A stretch of DNA of 38,098 nucleotides, taken from assembly GCA_033721915.1 (NCBI GenBank), contig JAWWAC010000027.1:1-38098 (forward strand), in the 5' to 3' direction. Positions 15,561 through 24,028 of the stretch are shown here, piece after piece. The DNA comes from REBR01 sp033721915. GTDB lineage: Bacteria; Pseudomonadota; Gammaproteobacteria; Pseudomonadales; Oleiphilaceae. Numbering within the stretch: position 1 is the first letter of the stretch; each line of letters begins with the position of its first letter. A program made the translations under genes and the position numbers. The notes beneath the pieces are model-generated. The model ran no database searches. It had not been told where the DNA came from and saw nothing but the letters and a program-made list of their open reading frames with translations.

Positions 15561-15596
15561 GAGGAGCCGCCCCGGGGCCGTTCCGGCCAACGGCAT

Positions 15597-15851
15597 GGCC
15601 AGAGTCCCCGACGGATCCCGGATTCAGCCCGCAGAACCGGCCCTAACCCTCGCGCCAGGCTCCGGCTGCCTGCTGCCAGCCGGAAAAACGCCTGCTGTGT
15701 CTGCTCCCACATAATTCGCTGCCTGATTCACCGTCGGGTGCCACGGGATTGCCATCTCAGGCTCTGGCCTGACTCATAAGGGCGGGATTTTATCACGATG
15801 AGGGGGCAATAACAGCCGCGCCGGGCCTGCCGGGCTGGCAGGGCCCACCAC
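15597..15851. other. Gene-free gap upstream of the glycan operon
   Basis: No credible gene, tRNA or repeat was seen here. It must carry the promoter of the minus-strand glycan operon. AATTAT- and GATAAAAT-like words occur on the minus strand near 15710 and 15790, but none pairs with a good -35. The composition is less GC-rich near 15780-15810. Confidence 0.5.
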
Positions 15852-15878
15852 AAAAAAGGCACCCCGCAGGGTGCCTTT
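15852..15878 (-). terminator. Rho-independent terminator of glnK-amtB
   Basis: The stem GGCACCC (15858-15864) with GGGTGCC (15869-15875), loop CGCA, is extended by AAA/TTT pairs. Reading the minus strand it ends in a run of six T residues (15857-15852). It lies 23 bp after the amtB stop codon. Confidence 0.9.
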
Positions 15879-15901
15879 CAGTGCTTTCAGTGCGCCGGCA
15901 A

Positions 15902-17170
<1,269 letters not shown>

Positions 17171-17245
17171 GATTCAAGCCCTCCGCACCAGGCTTAATAG
17201 TCGTAATTGATTCGCGTTGGCGAAAATGAATTCAGTATCCGGGGG

Positions 17246-17584
17246 TCAGACGGCCTCTTCGCCCGTCTCTCCGGTCCGGATGCGAATGGCCTGCTCCAGG
17301 CTGGTGACAAAGATCTTGCCGTCACCGATCTTGCCGGTGTTGGCGGCCTTGGAGATGGCCTCGATCACCTGGTCCAGCAGTTTGGCGCTGATGGCCACTT
17401 CCACTTTGACCTTGGGCAGGAAATCCACGACGTACTCCGCGCCGCGGTACAGTTCGGTATGGCCTTTCTGGCGTCCGAAGCCTTTGACTTCAGTGACGGT
17501 GACGCCCTGCACGCCGATGTCCGACAGTGCCTCGCGTACATCGTCAAGCTTGAATGGCTTGATAATGGCTGTAACAAGTTTCAT
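17246..17584 (-). CDS. glnK: PII nitrogen regulatory protein
   Basis: A 112-residue PII protein, which as a trimer senses ATP/ADP and 2-oxoglutarate. It begins MKLVTAIIKPFKLDDVREAL; the T-loop has Y51 (HTELYRGAEYVVDF), the uridylylation site, and the C-terminal signature GKIGDGKIFV is present. Linkage to amtB makes it GlnK rather than GlnB. The ATG has AAGGAG about 7 nt upstream. It is expressed from a sigma54 promoter with an NtrC-like site about 65 bp further upstream, so it should be induced in nitrogen limitation. Confidence 0.96.
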   Translation of the reverse strand: MKLVTAIIKPFKLDDVREALSDIGVQGVTVTEVKGFGRQKGHTELYRGAEYVVDFLPKVKVEVAISAKLLDQVIEAISKAANTGKIGDGKIFVTSLEQAIRIRTGETGEEAV

Positions 17585-17652
17585 GGGTTTCTCCTTGGTT
17601 GAGCCGTTCCAGTGGTTGCTGGAGTGAGGCCGCCTTGAGTTGGGGTGCTCTC

Positions 17653-17692
17653 AAGCCCGCACTGAGTGTGTGCGGACACTGTGTACGGGCTT
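17653..17692. repeat. 40-bp imperfect palindrome at the glnK start site
   Basis: The arm AAGCCCGCAC (17653-17662) pairs with GTACGGGCTT (17683-17692): ten pairs, one of them G-T. Inside, AGTGT (17665-17669) pairs with ACACT (17676-17680). The element abuts the -12 box of the predicted sigma54 promoter and covers its expected start site near 17683. On the plus strand it is followed by TTTT, so it might also be a terminator for antisense transcripts. Confidence 0.55.
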
Positions 17693-17693
17693 T

Positions 17694-17709
17694 TGCACAC
17701 CCTGTGCCA
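17694..17709 (-). promoter_or_regulatory. Sigma54 (RpoN) promoter of glnK-amtB
   Basis: Reading the minus strand, TGGCACAGGGTGTGCA gives GG and GC separated by exactly 10 bp, the -24/-12 arrangement of sigma54 promoters (consensus TGGCACG-N4-TTGCW). It lies 110 bp upstream of the glnK start codon; transcription should begin near 17683. Confidence 0.85.
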
Positions 17710-17773
17710 ACGCGAAAAAATGCTGTTTTAACAGCGGTTTGTCAGTAATTTGCCCGAAACCGGACCGGAAGCG

Positions 17774-17790
17774 TGCACCATTGTGGAGCA
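17774..17790. promoter_or_regulatory. NtrC-type enhancer site
   Basis: TGCACCATTGTGGAGCA is an almost perfect 17-bp dyad (TGCACCA-N3-TGGAGCA) close to the enteric NtrC consensus TGCACCA-N3-TGGTGCA. It lies about 65 bp upstream of the sigma54 -24 box. A smaller palindrome, GCTGTTTTAACAGC (17722-17735), sits between the site and the promoter and may bind another factor. No second good NtrC site was seen. Confidence 0.8.
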
Positions 17791-17866
17791 GCGCCGTGTT
17801 CCATGAACGATAACGGGGCGCCAATCAGCCACTCCGGGCCAGGGGTCATCCTACCCCAGAGCGGGC

Positions 17867-17875
17867 TGTGATAAT
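17867..17875 (+). promoter_or_regulatory. Extended -10 promoter for ubiK
   Basis: TGTGATAAT is an extended -10 box (TGn followed by GATAAT), 34 bp before the ubiK ATG. There is no good -35 at 16-18 bp, consistent with an extended -10 promoter. It sits in the 324-bp gap between divergent glnK and ubiK, which otherwise holds only the nitrogen-control sites. Confidence 0.5.
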
Positions 17876-17908
17876 ATTGCCCGCAGAATTCCTTCAGGAG
17901 AAGCCGTT

Positions 17909-18166
17909 ATGCCCAAAAGACCCCAGGATTTCCTGGCCGAGCTGCAGCAACAGTTCGGTCATCTGGTGCCGGACGTGGCCCGTGTGGCCCGCGACGATCT
18001 GGAGCAGCACGCCAGAGTGGCGGTCATGTCCGTCATCTCGCGGCTGGACCTGGTGACCCGCGACGAGTTTGATGCCCAGGTGGCGGTGCTGCAACGCACC
18101 CGTGAGAAAGTGGACCGGCTGGAGAAGCAGGTCGCCGAGCTGGAGGCCCGCCAGAAGGCGGATTAA
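17909..18166 (+). CDS. ubiK: Ubiquinone biosynthesis accessory factor UbiK (YqiC/BMFP family)
   Basis: An 85-residue protein: an N-terminal amphipathic segment (DFLAELQQQFGHLVPDVARVARDDL split by a conserved proline), a middle VMSVISRLDLVTRDEFDAQ, and a C-terminal coiled coil (VLQRTREKVDRLEKQVAELEARQ). This is the BMFP/YqiC layout. In enterobacteria UbiK assists the Ubi complex, with UbiJ, in aerobic ubiquinone synthesis and can fuse membranes in vitro. AGGAGA lies 7 nt upstream of the ATG. The following gene on the same strand is comM. Confidence 0.9.
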   Translation: MPKRPQDFLAELQQQFGHLVPDVARVARDDLEQHARVAVMSVISRLDLVTRDEFDAQVAVLQRTREKVDRLEKQVAELEARQKAD

Positions 18167-18230
18167 CCCCTCCAGCCCCCGAAGGAGCCGGCCCCGGCTG
18201 TACAGGGCCTGAGTGAACAAGGAAGGTTCC

Positions 18231-19736
18231 ATGACATTTGCCATCGTCCACACCCGGGCGCGGGTGGGCATTGAAGCCCCCGCCGTGACCGTGGAAACCC
18301 ATCTCTCCAACGGACTCCCGGCCCTCTCCATTGTGGGACTGCCCGAGACCGGTGTGCGTGAAAGCAAGGACCGGGTGCGCAGTGCCCTGATCAATGCCGG
18401 TTTCGAGTTTCCGGCACGGCGTATCACCATCAACCTGGCGCCGGCGGATCTGCCCAAGGAGGGCAGCCGCTTTGATTTGCCCATTGCACTGGGCATTCTC
18501 GCCGCCTCCGGCCAGATCGCTCCGGAATCACTCCGAACCATGGAGTTTGTCGGCGAGCTGGCTCTGGACGGGGCACTGAGGGCCATTGCCGGTGTGGTGC
18601 CGGCGGTGCTGGGGGCCCGAGGGGCAGGGCGCACCATTCTGGTGCCCCATGCCTGCGCCCCCGAGGCGGCACTGGCCAGCCAGGAGGACGCCTATGCCGC
18701 AACGGATCTGCTGGCGGTGTGCGCCCACCTCCAGGGCCACCAGCGCCTGGCCCCGGTGGCCAGCACACTGGACCACCCCGGTGAGGCGGCCTCCGGGCCG
18801 GACCTGAAGGACGTGCAGGGCCAGCAGGTGCCCAAGCGGGCCCTGGTGATTGCCGCCGCCGGTGGTCACAATCTGCTGTTCCAGGGGCCCCCTGGGACCG
18901 GCAAGAGCATGCTGGCCAGCCGCCTGCCGGGGCTGCTGCCGCCATTGCCGGACCAGCAGGCGCTGGAGGTGGCCTCGGTGCATTCCGTGGCCGGACAGTG
19001 CCATACCCGCCAGTGGCGCCGTGCTCCCTACCGGGCCCCCCACCATACCGCCTCCGCCGTGGCCCTGGTGGGGGGTGGCAGCAGCCCCTCCCCCGGTGAG
19101 ATCTCACTGGCCCATCACGGGGTGCTGTTTCTGGACGAGCTGCCGGAGTTCAGCCGCCATGTGCTGGAAGTGCTGCGCGAGCCCATGGAGTCCGGGCAGA
19201 TTGTCATTGCCCGGGCCAATGGCCGTGTCACCTACCCGGCCCGATTCCAGGTGGTGGCGGCCATGAACCCCTGCCCCTGCGGCTATCTGGGCCATCCTGG
19301 CATTGCCTGCCGCTGTGCCGCTCATCACATCGAGCGCTACCGCAACCGCCTCTCGGGCCCGCTGCTGGACCGTTTTGACCTGCATGTAACGGTCCCGGTG
19401 CAGTCCGCGCAGGTGCTGCTGCACCCGGGGGAGGGGGATCTGGATACCGCCACGGCGGCGCAGTGGGTGCGTGAGGCCAGGGCACTGCAGCAGGCCAGGG
19501 GGGGGATCAATGCCCGTCTGGAAGGCCAGGCACTGCACCGGGCCTGCGCACTGGACAGACCCGGGGAGCAGCTGCTGGAGCAGGCCATGGACCGGCTGGG
19601 GCTGTCCGCCAGGGCACTGCACCGGGTGTTGCGGGTGGCCAGGACACTGGCGGATCTGGAGGGGGCGCCGGTGGTGGCACGCGCCCATCTGGTGGAGGCG
19701 CTGGGCTACCGGCCCCAGGACCTGGGGCATCAGTAA
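18231..19736 (+). CDS. comM: YifB/ComM Mg-chelatase-like AAA+ ATPase
   Basis: A 501-residue protein. The N-terminal ChlI-like (Lon substrate-binding-like) domain has LPALSIVGLPETGVRESKDR; the AAA+ core has Walker A GPPGTGKS at residues 219-226, PYRAPHHTASAVALVGGG, Walker B VLFLDELPEF, and AAMNPCPCGYLG; a C-terminal Mg_chelatase_C domain ends the protein. ComM is a hexameric helicase that promotes branch migration during natural transformation in Vibrio; it is also widely conserved in species not known to be competent. The ATG at 18231 follows AAGGA; an in-frame GTG at 18213 is less likely. Together with pilT/pilU in this window it is compatible with DNA uptake, but proves nothing. Confidence 0.93.
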   Translation: MTFAIVHTRARVGIEAPAVTVETHLSNGLPALSIVGLPETGVRESKDRVRSALINAGFEFPARRITINLAPADLPKEGSRFDLPIALGILAASGQIAPESLRTMEFVGELALDGALRAIAGVVPAVLGARGAGRTILVPHACAPEAALASQEDAYAATDLLAVCAHLQGHQRLAPVASTLDHPGEAASGPDLKDVQGQQVPKRALVIAAAGGHNLLFQGPPGTGKSMLASRLPGLLPPLPDQQALEVASVHSVAGQCHTRQWRRAPYRAPHHTASAVALVGGGSSPSPGEISLAHHGVLFLDELPEFSRHVLEVLREPMESGQIVIARANGRVTYPARFQVVAAMNPCPCGYLGHPGIACRCAAHHIERYRNRLSGPLLDRFDLHVTVPVQSAQVLLHPGEGDLDTATAAQWVREARALQQARGGINARLEGQALHRACALDRPGEQLLEQAMDRLGLSARALHRVLRVARTLADLEGAPVVARAHLVEALGYRPQDLGHQ

Positions 19737-19781
19737 TCGCGGGTGAAAACAGGCGGTGCTGGCCCGGGTCGGGGGCCGGGT

Positions 19782-19810
19782 TTGGCAGCCGGGGCCCGAT
19801 GGCGGATAAT
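19782..19810 (+). promoter_or_regulatory. Sigma70 promoter for trmB
   Basis: TTGGCA (19782-19787) and GATAAT (19805-19810) are separated by exactly 17 bp, each matching the consensus at five of six positions. It lies 56 bp before the trmB ATG in the 130-bp gap after comM. Confidence 0.68.
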
Positions 19811-19866
19811 GCGCCCCCGGAAAGCCGGCATCCCCCCGGCATGACAGACAGAACAGGACAGCAGGC

Positions 19867-20577
19867 ATGAACGAATCCGGTGATGAGGATCTCACCCGAG
19901 TAGCCCGTCGTGGCATCCGCAGCTTTGTGCTCCGTGGCGGGCGCATGACCGTGGGTCAGGCCCGGGCCTGGGAGCGGCTCTGGCCGCAATACGGGCTCAG
20001 TGTGGCGGAGGGCATGATCGACCCGGTGGCGGTGTTTGGCCGCGAGGCGCCACTGAACCTGGAGATCGGGTTTGGCATGGGTCAGTCACTGGCGACCATG
20101 GCGGCGGCGGCACCGGAGCAGGATTTTATCGGTATTGAGGTGCACAAGCCCGGTTGCGGCGCCCTGCTGGCGGAAATCGAGCGGCTGGAACTGACCAATC
20201 TGCGCATTTACCGGGCCGATGCCAACGATGTGCTGTCATTGTGCCTGCCGGATGGCTCGCTGGATCGGGTGCTGCTGTATTTCCCGGATCCCTGGCCGAA
20301 AAAGAAGCACCACAAGCGGCGCATCGTTCAGCCGGCCTTTGCCCAGCGTGTGCGACCCAAGCTGCGGATCGGCGGGCTGTTGCACATGGCCACGGACTGG
20401 GAGGCCTACGCGGAGCATATGCTGGAGGTGATGAACGTTCAGGAAGGCTTTGAGAATATCGCGCCGGACAATGGCGCCGTGCCCAGACCCGGGGACCGGC
20501 CGGAGACCAAGTTTGAGCGGCGTGGTGAGAGACTCGGCCACGGGGTCTGGGATCTGGTTTACCGGCGCATCCACTGA
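19867..20577 (+). CDS. trmB: tRNA (guanine-N7-)-methyltransferase
   Basis: A 236-residue SAM-dependent enzyme that makes m7G46 in the variable loop of many tRNAs. The SAM site is LNLEIGFGMGQSLA (from residue 63), followed by DFIGIEVHKPGCG and the characteristic LLYFPDPWPKKKHHKRR, then ATDWEAYAEHML near the C-terminus. Length fits the E. coli enzyme (239). AGGACAG lies before the ATG, and a good sigma70 promoter is present. It ends 7 bp from the convergent membrane-protein gene; its neighbours rdgB and hemW match the Pseudomonas order. Confidence 0.95.
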   Translation: MNESGDEDLTRVARRGIRSFVLRGGRMTVGQARAWERLWPQYGLSVAEGMIDPVAVFGREAPLNLEIGFGMGQSLATMAAAAPEQDFIGIEVHKPGCGALLAEIERLELTNLRIYRADANDVLSLCLPDGSLDRVLLYFPDPWPKKKHHKRRIVQPAFAQRVRPKLRIGGLLHMATDWEAYAEHMLEVMNVQEGFENIAPDNGAVPRPGDRPETKFERRGERLGHGVWDLVYRRIH

Positions 20578-20584
20578 CGGGACA

Positions 20585-21136
20585 CTAGTCGCCGCTGTGA
20601 TCCGTGGTCAGCGGGTGTCGTCTTGAGGCCCGCAACACCAGCAGTGCGGCGGCGCCGATCAGCAGCCCGGTGAGTTTCACCAGGGTGGCGGTGACCGCTA
20701 CCATGGGCCACTGGTCGTCCTCGGGGCGGGCAATGGCCAGTATCAGGAAGAGGTTCTCACCGGCATCACCGCCGGCACCGAGCACAAAAAACCCCTTGGC
20801 CAGACGCCCCAGCTGCTGTTCACGGACACCGGGGCGGTCCAGCAGCAGGTGGTTGCTGAACCTCAGCAGGAAGGCCAGGTAAACGCCGATAAAAAAGAAA
20901 TCCAGGTACAGTGACAGGTGGGCCCAGAACTGGCCCTCCTCCCCCCAGTTCTGGCGGATATGGGCGACCCGGTCGGACTCCCCCGCCAGCTCATAGCTGA
21001 TCAGCCCCTGTGGGGCGTCCGGAGTGATCAGATACTGATTGATCAGCATCAACACCACCAGCCAGGCCCCCGAGGCCAGGGCCAGCCATTTGAGAGGGGT
21101 TGGCCAGGGCCGGTGGTCCACACCAAACATCTTCAT
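20585..21136 (-). CDS. Four-helix membrane protein of unknown function
   Basis: I do not recognise this 183-residue protein. It has four hydrophobic segments: WLALASGAWLVVLMLINQYL near residue 17, a second after LSLYLDFFFIGVYLAFLLRF, a third around FFVLGAGGDAGENLFLILAI, and a fourth near TGLLIGAAALLVL. The GAGGDAGENLF stretch looks conserved and may face the membrane interior. Its ATG overlaps the hemW stop (ATGA at 21133-21136), so it is translationally coupled to hemW. Pseudomonas has a different small membrane protein at about this position. Confidence 0.75.
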   Translation of the reverse strand: MKMFGVDHRPWPTPLKWLALASGAWLVVLMLINQYLITPDAPQGLISYELAGESDRVAHIRQNWGEEGQFWAHLSLYLDFFFIGVYLAFLLRFSNHLLLDRPGVREQQLGRLAKGFFVLGAGGDAGENLFLILAIARPEDDQWPMVAVTATLVKLTGLLIGAAALLVLRASRRHPLTTDHSGD

Positions 21137-22305
21137 GACATGAAGCGCTCCAGAAGGTCGTTCAGGAAGCGATGCCCCATTGCCGTGGGGGTCAGCCGCC
21201 GTTGGATATCAGGCTGCAACAACCCGTCCTGAACCAGTGTCTGGAGTATGCCAAGGATGGTGGACAGGGGTAAACCGGTTCGTTGTGCAAACAGTGCCGC
21301 TGGCACACCCTGCTGCAGCCGCAGTGCGTTCATCATGAACTCCAGTGGCAGCTCTTCCCGGGGTATGCTCTGGCGGCCCGAGGTGCGGCTGCCGATGCGC
21401 CCCAGGTAGGCGTCCGGCTGGCGGGTTTTCCAGTAACGCCGAATCTCGCCGTCAGGCAGGGTGATCTTGCCGTGGGCGCCGGCGCCCAGTGCCAGGTAAT
21501 CACCGAACTGCCAGTAATTGAGGTTGTGCTGTGAGGCCTCACCCGGGCGGCTCCAGGCGGAGATCTCATAGTCTTCCAGCCCCGCACCCAGCAGAGTTTC
21601 CCGTCCGGCGCTCAGGATGTCAGCCAGCTGGTCTTCCTCCGGCAGCACCGGCGGGGTGGAGTAAAAGGCGGTGTTGGGCTCCAGTGTCAGCTGGTACCAG
21701 GAGACATGGCCGGTGTCGTGGGACAGGGCGGCCTCGATATCCGCCACCGCCTGCTCCGGTGTCTGTCCCGGCAGGCCGTGCATCAGGTCCAGGTTGATGC
21801 GCTCAAAGCCGGCCCTTTTGGCCGCCCCGATGGCGTCGTGGGCATGGCGGCTGTCGTGGATGCGTCCCAGTGCCTGAAGCTGGCTGTCCCGGAAGCTCTG
21901 TATGCCCAGTGACAGGCGGTTGATGCCCAGCTCCCGGTAGGCGGCGAAGCGCGCCTGTTCAAAGGTGCCGGGGTTGGCCTCCAGGGTCACCTCCTGCAGC
22001 TGGCTCAGGTCCAGCAGTGATCCAAGCCCGGCAAACAGCTGGCGGTAAAACGCCGGTGACATCAGCGAGGGGGTGCCGCCGCCGATAAAGACGGTGCGCA
22101 CGGGGCGTTGCGGCAACCAGCTCAGGTCCGTGCGCAGATCCTCCAGCATCGCCTGCAGGTAGGCCTGCTCCGGCAGTTCCGCGGGGGCGCTGTGGGAGTT
22201 GAAGTCGCAATAGGGGCACTTGCGCACGCACCAGGGGGTATGCAGGTAGAGCCCCAGTGGGGGTGCCTGCAGGGCCGGGGCGGTGTCGGTGGGTTCCATG
22301 GCCAT
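21133..22305 (-). CDS. hemW: Radical SAM heme chaperone HemW
   Basis: A protein of 390 residues from the chosen start, related to coproporphyrinogen III dehydrogenase HemN but acting as a heme chaperone for respiratory enzymes. The radical SAM motif is CVRKCPYCDF, preceded by LGLYLHTPWC; FIGGGTPSLM and the GINRLSLGIQSF segment follow, and the C-terminal HemN_C region is present. ATG 22305 lies 4 bp after the rdgB stop; ATG 22332 would add 9 residues and overlap rdgB by 23 nt. Neither has a strong ribosome binding site. It lies between rdgB and the coupled membrane protein, as part of a compact operon. Confidence 0.93.
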   Translation of the reverse strand: MAMEPTDTAPALQAPPLGLYLHTPWCVRKCPYCDFNSHSAPAELPEQAYLQAMLEDLRTDLSWLPQRPVRTVFIGGGTPSLMSPAFYRQLFAGLGSLLDLSQLQEVTLEANPGTFEQARFAAYRELGINRLSLGIQSFRDSQLQALGRIHDSRHAHDAIGAAKRAGFERINLDLMHGLPGQTPEQAVADIEAALSHDTGHVSWYQLTLEPNTAFYSTPPVLPEEDQLADILSAGRETLLGAGLEDYEISAWSRPGEASQHNLNYWQFGDYLALGAGAHGKITLPDGEIRRYWKTRQPDAYLGRIGSRTSGRQSIPREELPLEFMMNALRLQQGVPAALFAQRTGLPLSTILGILQTLVQDGLLQPDIQRRLTPTAMGHRFLNDLLERFMS

Positions 22306-22309
22306 GGGC

Positions 22310-22924
22310 TCAGCCGCAGGCCGCGCTGTCATCCAGTGCCGCCATCAGCTGGCGCAGTGCCTGTGCCCGGTGGCTGAGCTGGCGCTTGCGGCCATCGGGC
22401 AGGCTGGCCACGCTCATGCCTTCCCCGGGCAGGTAGAACAGGGGGTCGTAACCAAAGCCCCCGTCACCGCTGGGGCGCTCCAGCAGCTCACCCTGCCAGT
22501 GGCCATGGCAGATCAGTGGCGTGGGGTCCGAGGCGTGGCGCATCCACACCAGCACGCAGTGGTAAGCGGCGCCGCGCTGTCCCGGCGGCACTTCCGACAT
22601 GGCCTTCAGCAGGGCATCGATATTGTCCTGGTCGCTGGCATGGGTGCCGGCGTAGCGGGCGGAGTAGATGCCCGGTGCGCCATTGAGCGCCTCAACGGCG
22701 ATGCCGGAATCGTCCGCCAGTGCCGGCAGTCCGGTGTGCTCACAGGCGTGCCGGGCCTTGATCAGGGCGTTTTCCACAAAGGTGCAGGCGGTCTCATCGG
22801 CGGCGCTGACCCCCAGCTCCCCCTGGGGTACAACGGTCACCGAGCGTGAGGCGAGCAGGTCATTGAACTCGCGGATCTTGCCGGGGTTGTTGCTGGCCAG
22901 TACCCAGCGCTGTGGTTCAGTCAC
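22310..22924 (-). CDS. rdgB: Non-canonical purine NTP pyrophosphatase (RdgB/HAM1)
   Basis: A 204-residue house-cleaning enzyme that hydrolyses dITP, XTP and dITP-like nucleotides to monophosphates. Signatures are LASNNPGKIREF near the start, LADDSGIAVEAL with D71/D72 as metal ligands, and GFGYDPLFYLPG. I chose the GTG at 22924: AAGGAG lies 7 nt upstream, inside the last codons of the DUF4426 gene, and the two genes overlap by 8 bp. The longer frame starting at 22972 has no support. It is part of the metX-metW-DUF4426-rdgB-hemW operon. Confidence 0.94.
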   Translation of the reverse strand: MTEPQRWVLASNNPGKIREFNDLLASRSVTVVPQGELGVSAADETACTFVENALIKARHACEHTGLPALADDSGIAVEALNGAPGIYSARYAGTHASDQDNIDALLKAMSEVPPGQRGAAYHCVLVWMRHASDPTPLICHGHWQGELLERPSGDGGFGYDPLFYLPGEGMSVASLPDGRKRQLSHRAQALRQLMAALDDSAACG

Positions 22925-23366
22925 TGTAGAGCTCCTTGCTGAAACGCACCGGAAAAGTGCCTTTCTGCCCATGGGGGCTGGCTTCGATGTTGAAGATCAG
23001 CAGTTCCCCCTCGCTGAACTGGAACTGGGACAGGTAGTACACCGCATCCCCCTCCTGGACGCGCTGGAAGGAGAGCCGGCGGCGTTGCTGTACGTTGTTG
23101 GTGACATGGCCCTCGATATTGGCGCTGACCCCCTTGTCGGGCCCGCCTTCGTCGTGGTCCTTTTTCACCACGCTGATATTGAGCAGCCCCACGGAGCGGC
23201 TGCGGGTCAGCCCGTGGGCCTCCGCCACTTCCGGTTCCACAAAGCTGCTTGGGACGGCGTTGTAGTGCACGGTGTAATCGCCAAAGCGGGTGCTCTGCCC
23301 GGCCATGGCGGCCAGTGGCAGTAACAGGATCAGTGCGGTGAACAGCCATTGTGGGTAACGGTGCAT
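22917..23366 (-). CDS. DUF4426 periplasmic protein
   Basis: A 149-residue exported protein. It has a typical signal peptide, LFTALILLLPLAAMAGQ, with cleavage likely after AMA. The mature part (FGDYTVHYNAVPSSF, then LLNISVV and FQFSEGELLIFNIEA) matches the DUF4426 family found between metW and rdgB in Pseudomonas and relatives. The function is not known to me. The ATG at 23366 has GGAGGG 7 nt upstream. Confidence 0.88.
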   Translation of the reverse strand: MHRYPQWLFTALILLLPLAAMAGQSTRFGDYTVHYNAVPSSFVEPEVAEAHGLTRSRSVGLLNISVVKKDHDEGGPDKGVSANIEGHVTNNVQQRRRLSFQRVQEGDAVYYLSQFQFSEGELLIFNIEASPHGQKGTFPVRFSKELYSD

Positions 23367-23434
23367 GATGGGGCCCTCCGGGGTGTTTCTGTCAATGGTG
23401 GCCATCCCGGGACTCGTGTCCCGTCCGGGTAACG

Positions 23435-24028
23435 CTATCGTGTCACCCGGTAGATGGCGATCTGTCCAAGCATATTGGGCCAGAGGCGGTTAAACCAGCG
23501 GTAGCGGTGCTCATCGTCCACCACGGTGCGGCTCTTGATGCGGATATGGTGCTGGTAACACAGTGCCTCGAAGTCCTTGAAGGTGCACAGGTGGATATTC
23601 GGTGTATTGTACCAGGTATGGGGCAGTGTGCTGGACATGGGCATGCGCCCACGGCGCAGCAGGTACCAGCGCAGCCGCCAGTAGCCGAAGTTGGGGAAGG
23701 TGACGATGCCTTCACGCCCCAGACGCAGCATCTCCTCCAGCACCTGCTCCGGGCGGCGCACAGCCTGCAGTGCCTGGGTCATGAGCACGGTATCGAAGGT
23801 GCCGTCACGGAAATTGGCCAGCCCCTGCTGGTCCAGGTCCTGCTCGATGACGTTGACGCCGCGGGCAATGCACTGCTCGATGTGCTCCGGGTTGATCTCC
23901 AGCCCGTAGCCGCTGACGTTCTTGTGCTTCTGCAGGTAATCCAGCAGGGTGCCGTCGCCGCAGCCCAGGTCCAGTACCCTTGAGTCCGGCTCGATCCAGG
24001 GTTCGATAATGTCCAGATCAGCCCTCAT
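23435..24028 (-). CDS. metW: Methionine biosynthesis protein MetW
   Basis: A 197-residue class I methyltransferase-like protein required together with MetX for homoserine acylation in pseudomonads. VLDLGCGDGTLLDYL (near residue 17) is the SAM-binding loop; TVLMTQALQAVRRPEQVL and GIVTFPNFGYWRLR follow, and the LPHTWYNTPNIHLCTFKDFE block is specific to MetW. The ATG at 24028 overlaps the end of metX by 11 nt, so expression is coupled. An upstream ATG at 24049 lies inside metX and is less likely. Confidence 0.95.
   Translation of the reverse strand: MRADLDIIEPWIEPDSRVLDLGCGDGTLLDYLQKHKNVSGYGLEINPEHIEQCIARGVNVIEQDLDQQGLANFRDGTFDTVLMTQALQAVRRPEQVLEEMLRLGREGIVTFPNFGYWRLRWYLLRRGRMPMSSTLPHTWYNTPNIHLCTFKDFEALCYQHHIRIKSRTVVDDEHRYRWFNRLWPNMLGQIAIYRVTR

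Noticed and set aside
15690..15800. Sigma54-like TGGCACC word upstream of the glycan operon
   Set aside because: The GC element is not at the required 10-bp spacing from GG, so it does not form a -24/-12 promoter.
20598..20625. Second TGATCC word as a SigE promoter
   Set aside because: It lies within the 3' end of the four-helix membrane gene, points to no downstream gene on that strand and is followed by CGTCTT at 15 bp, a poor -10.
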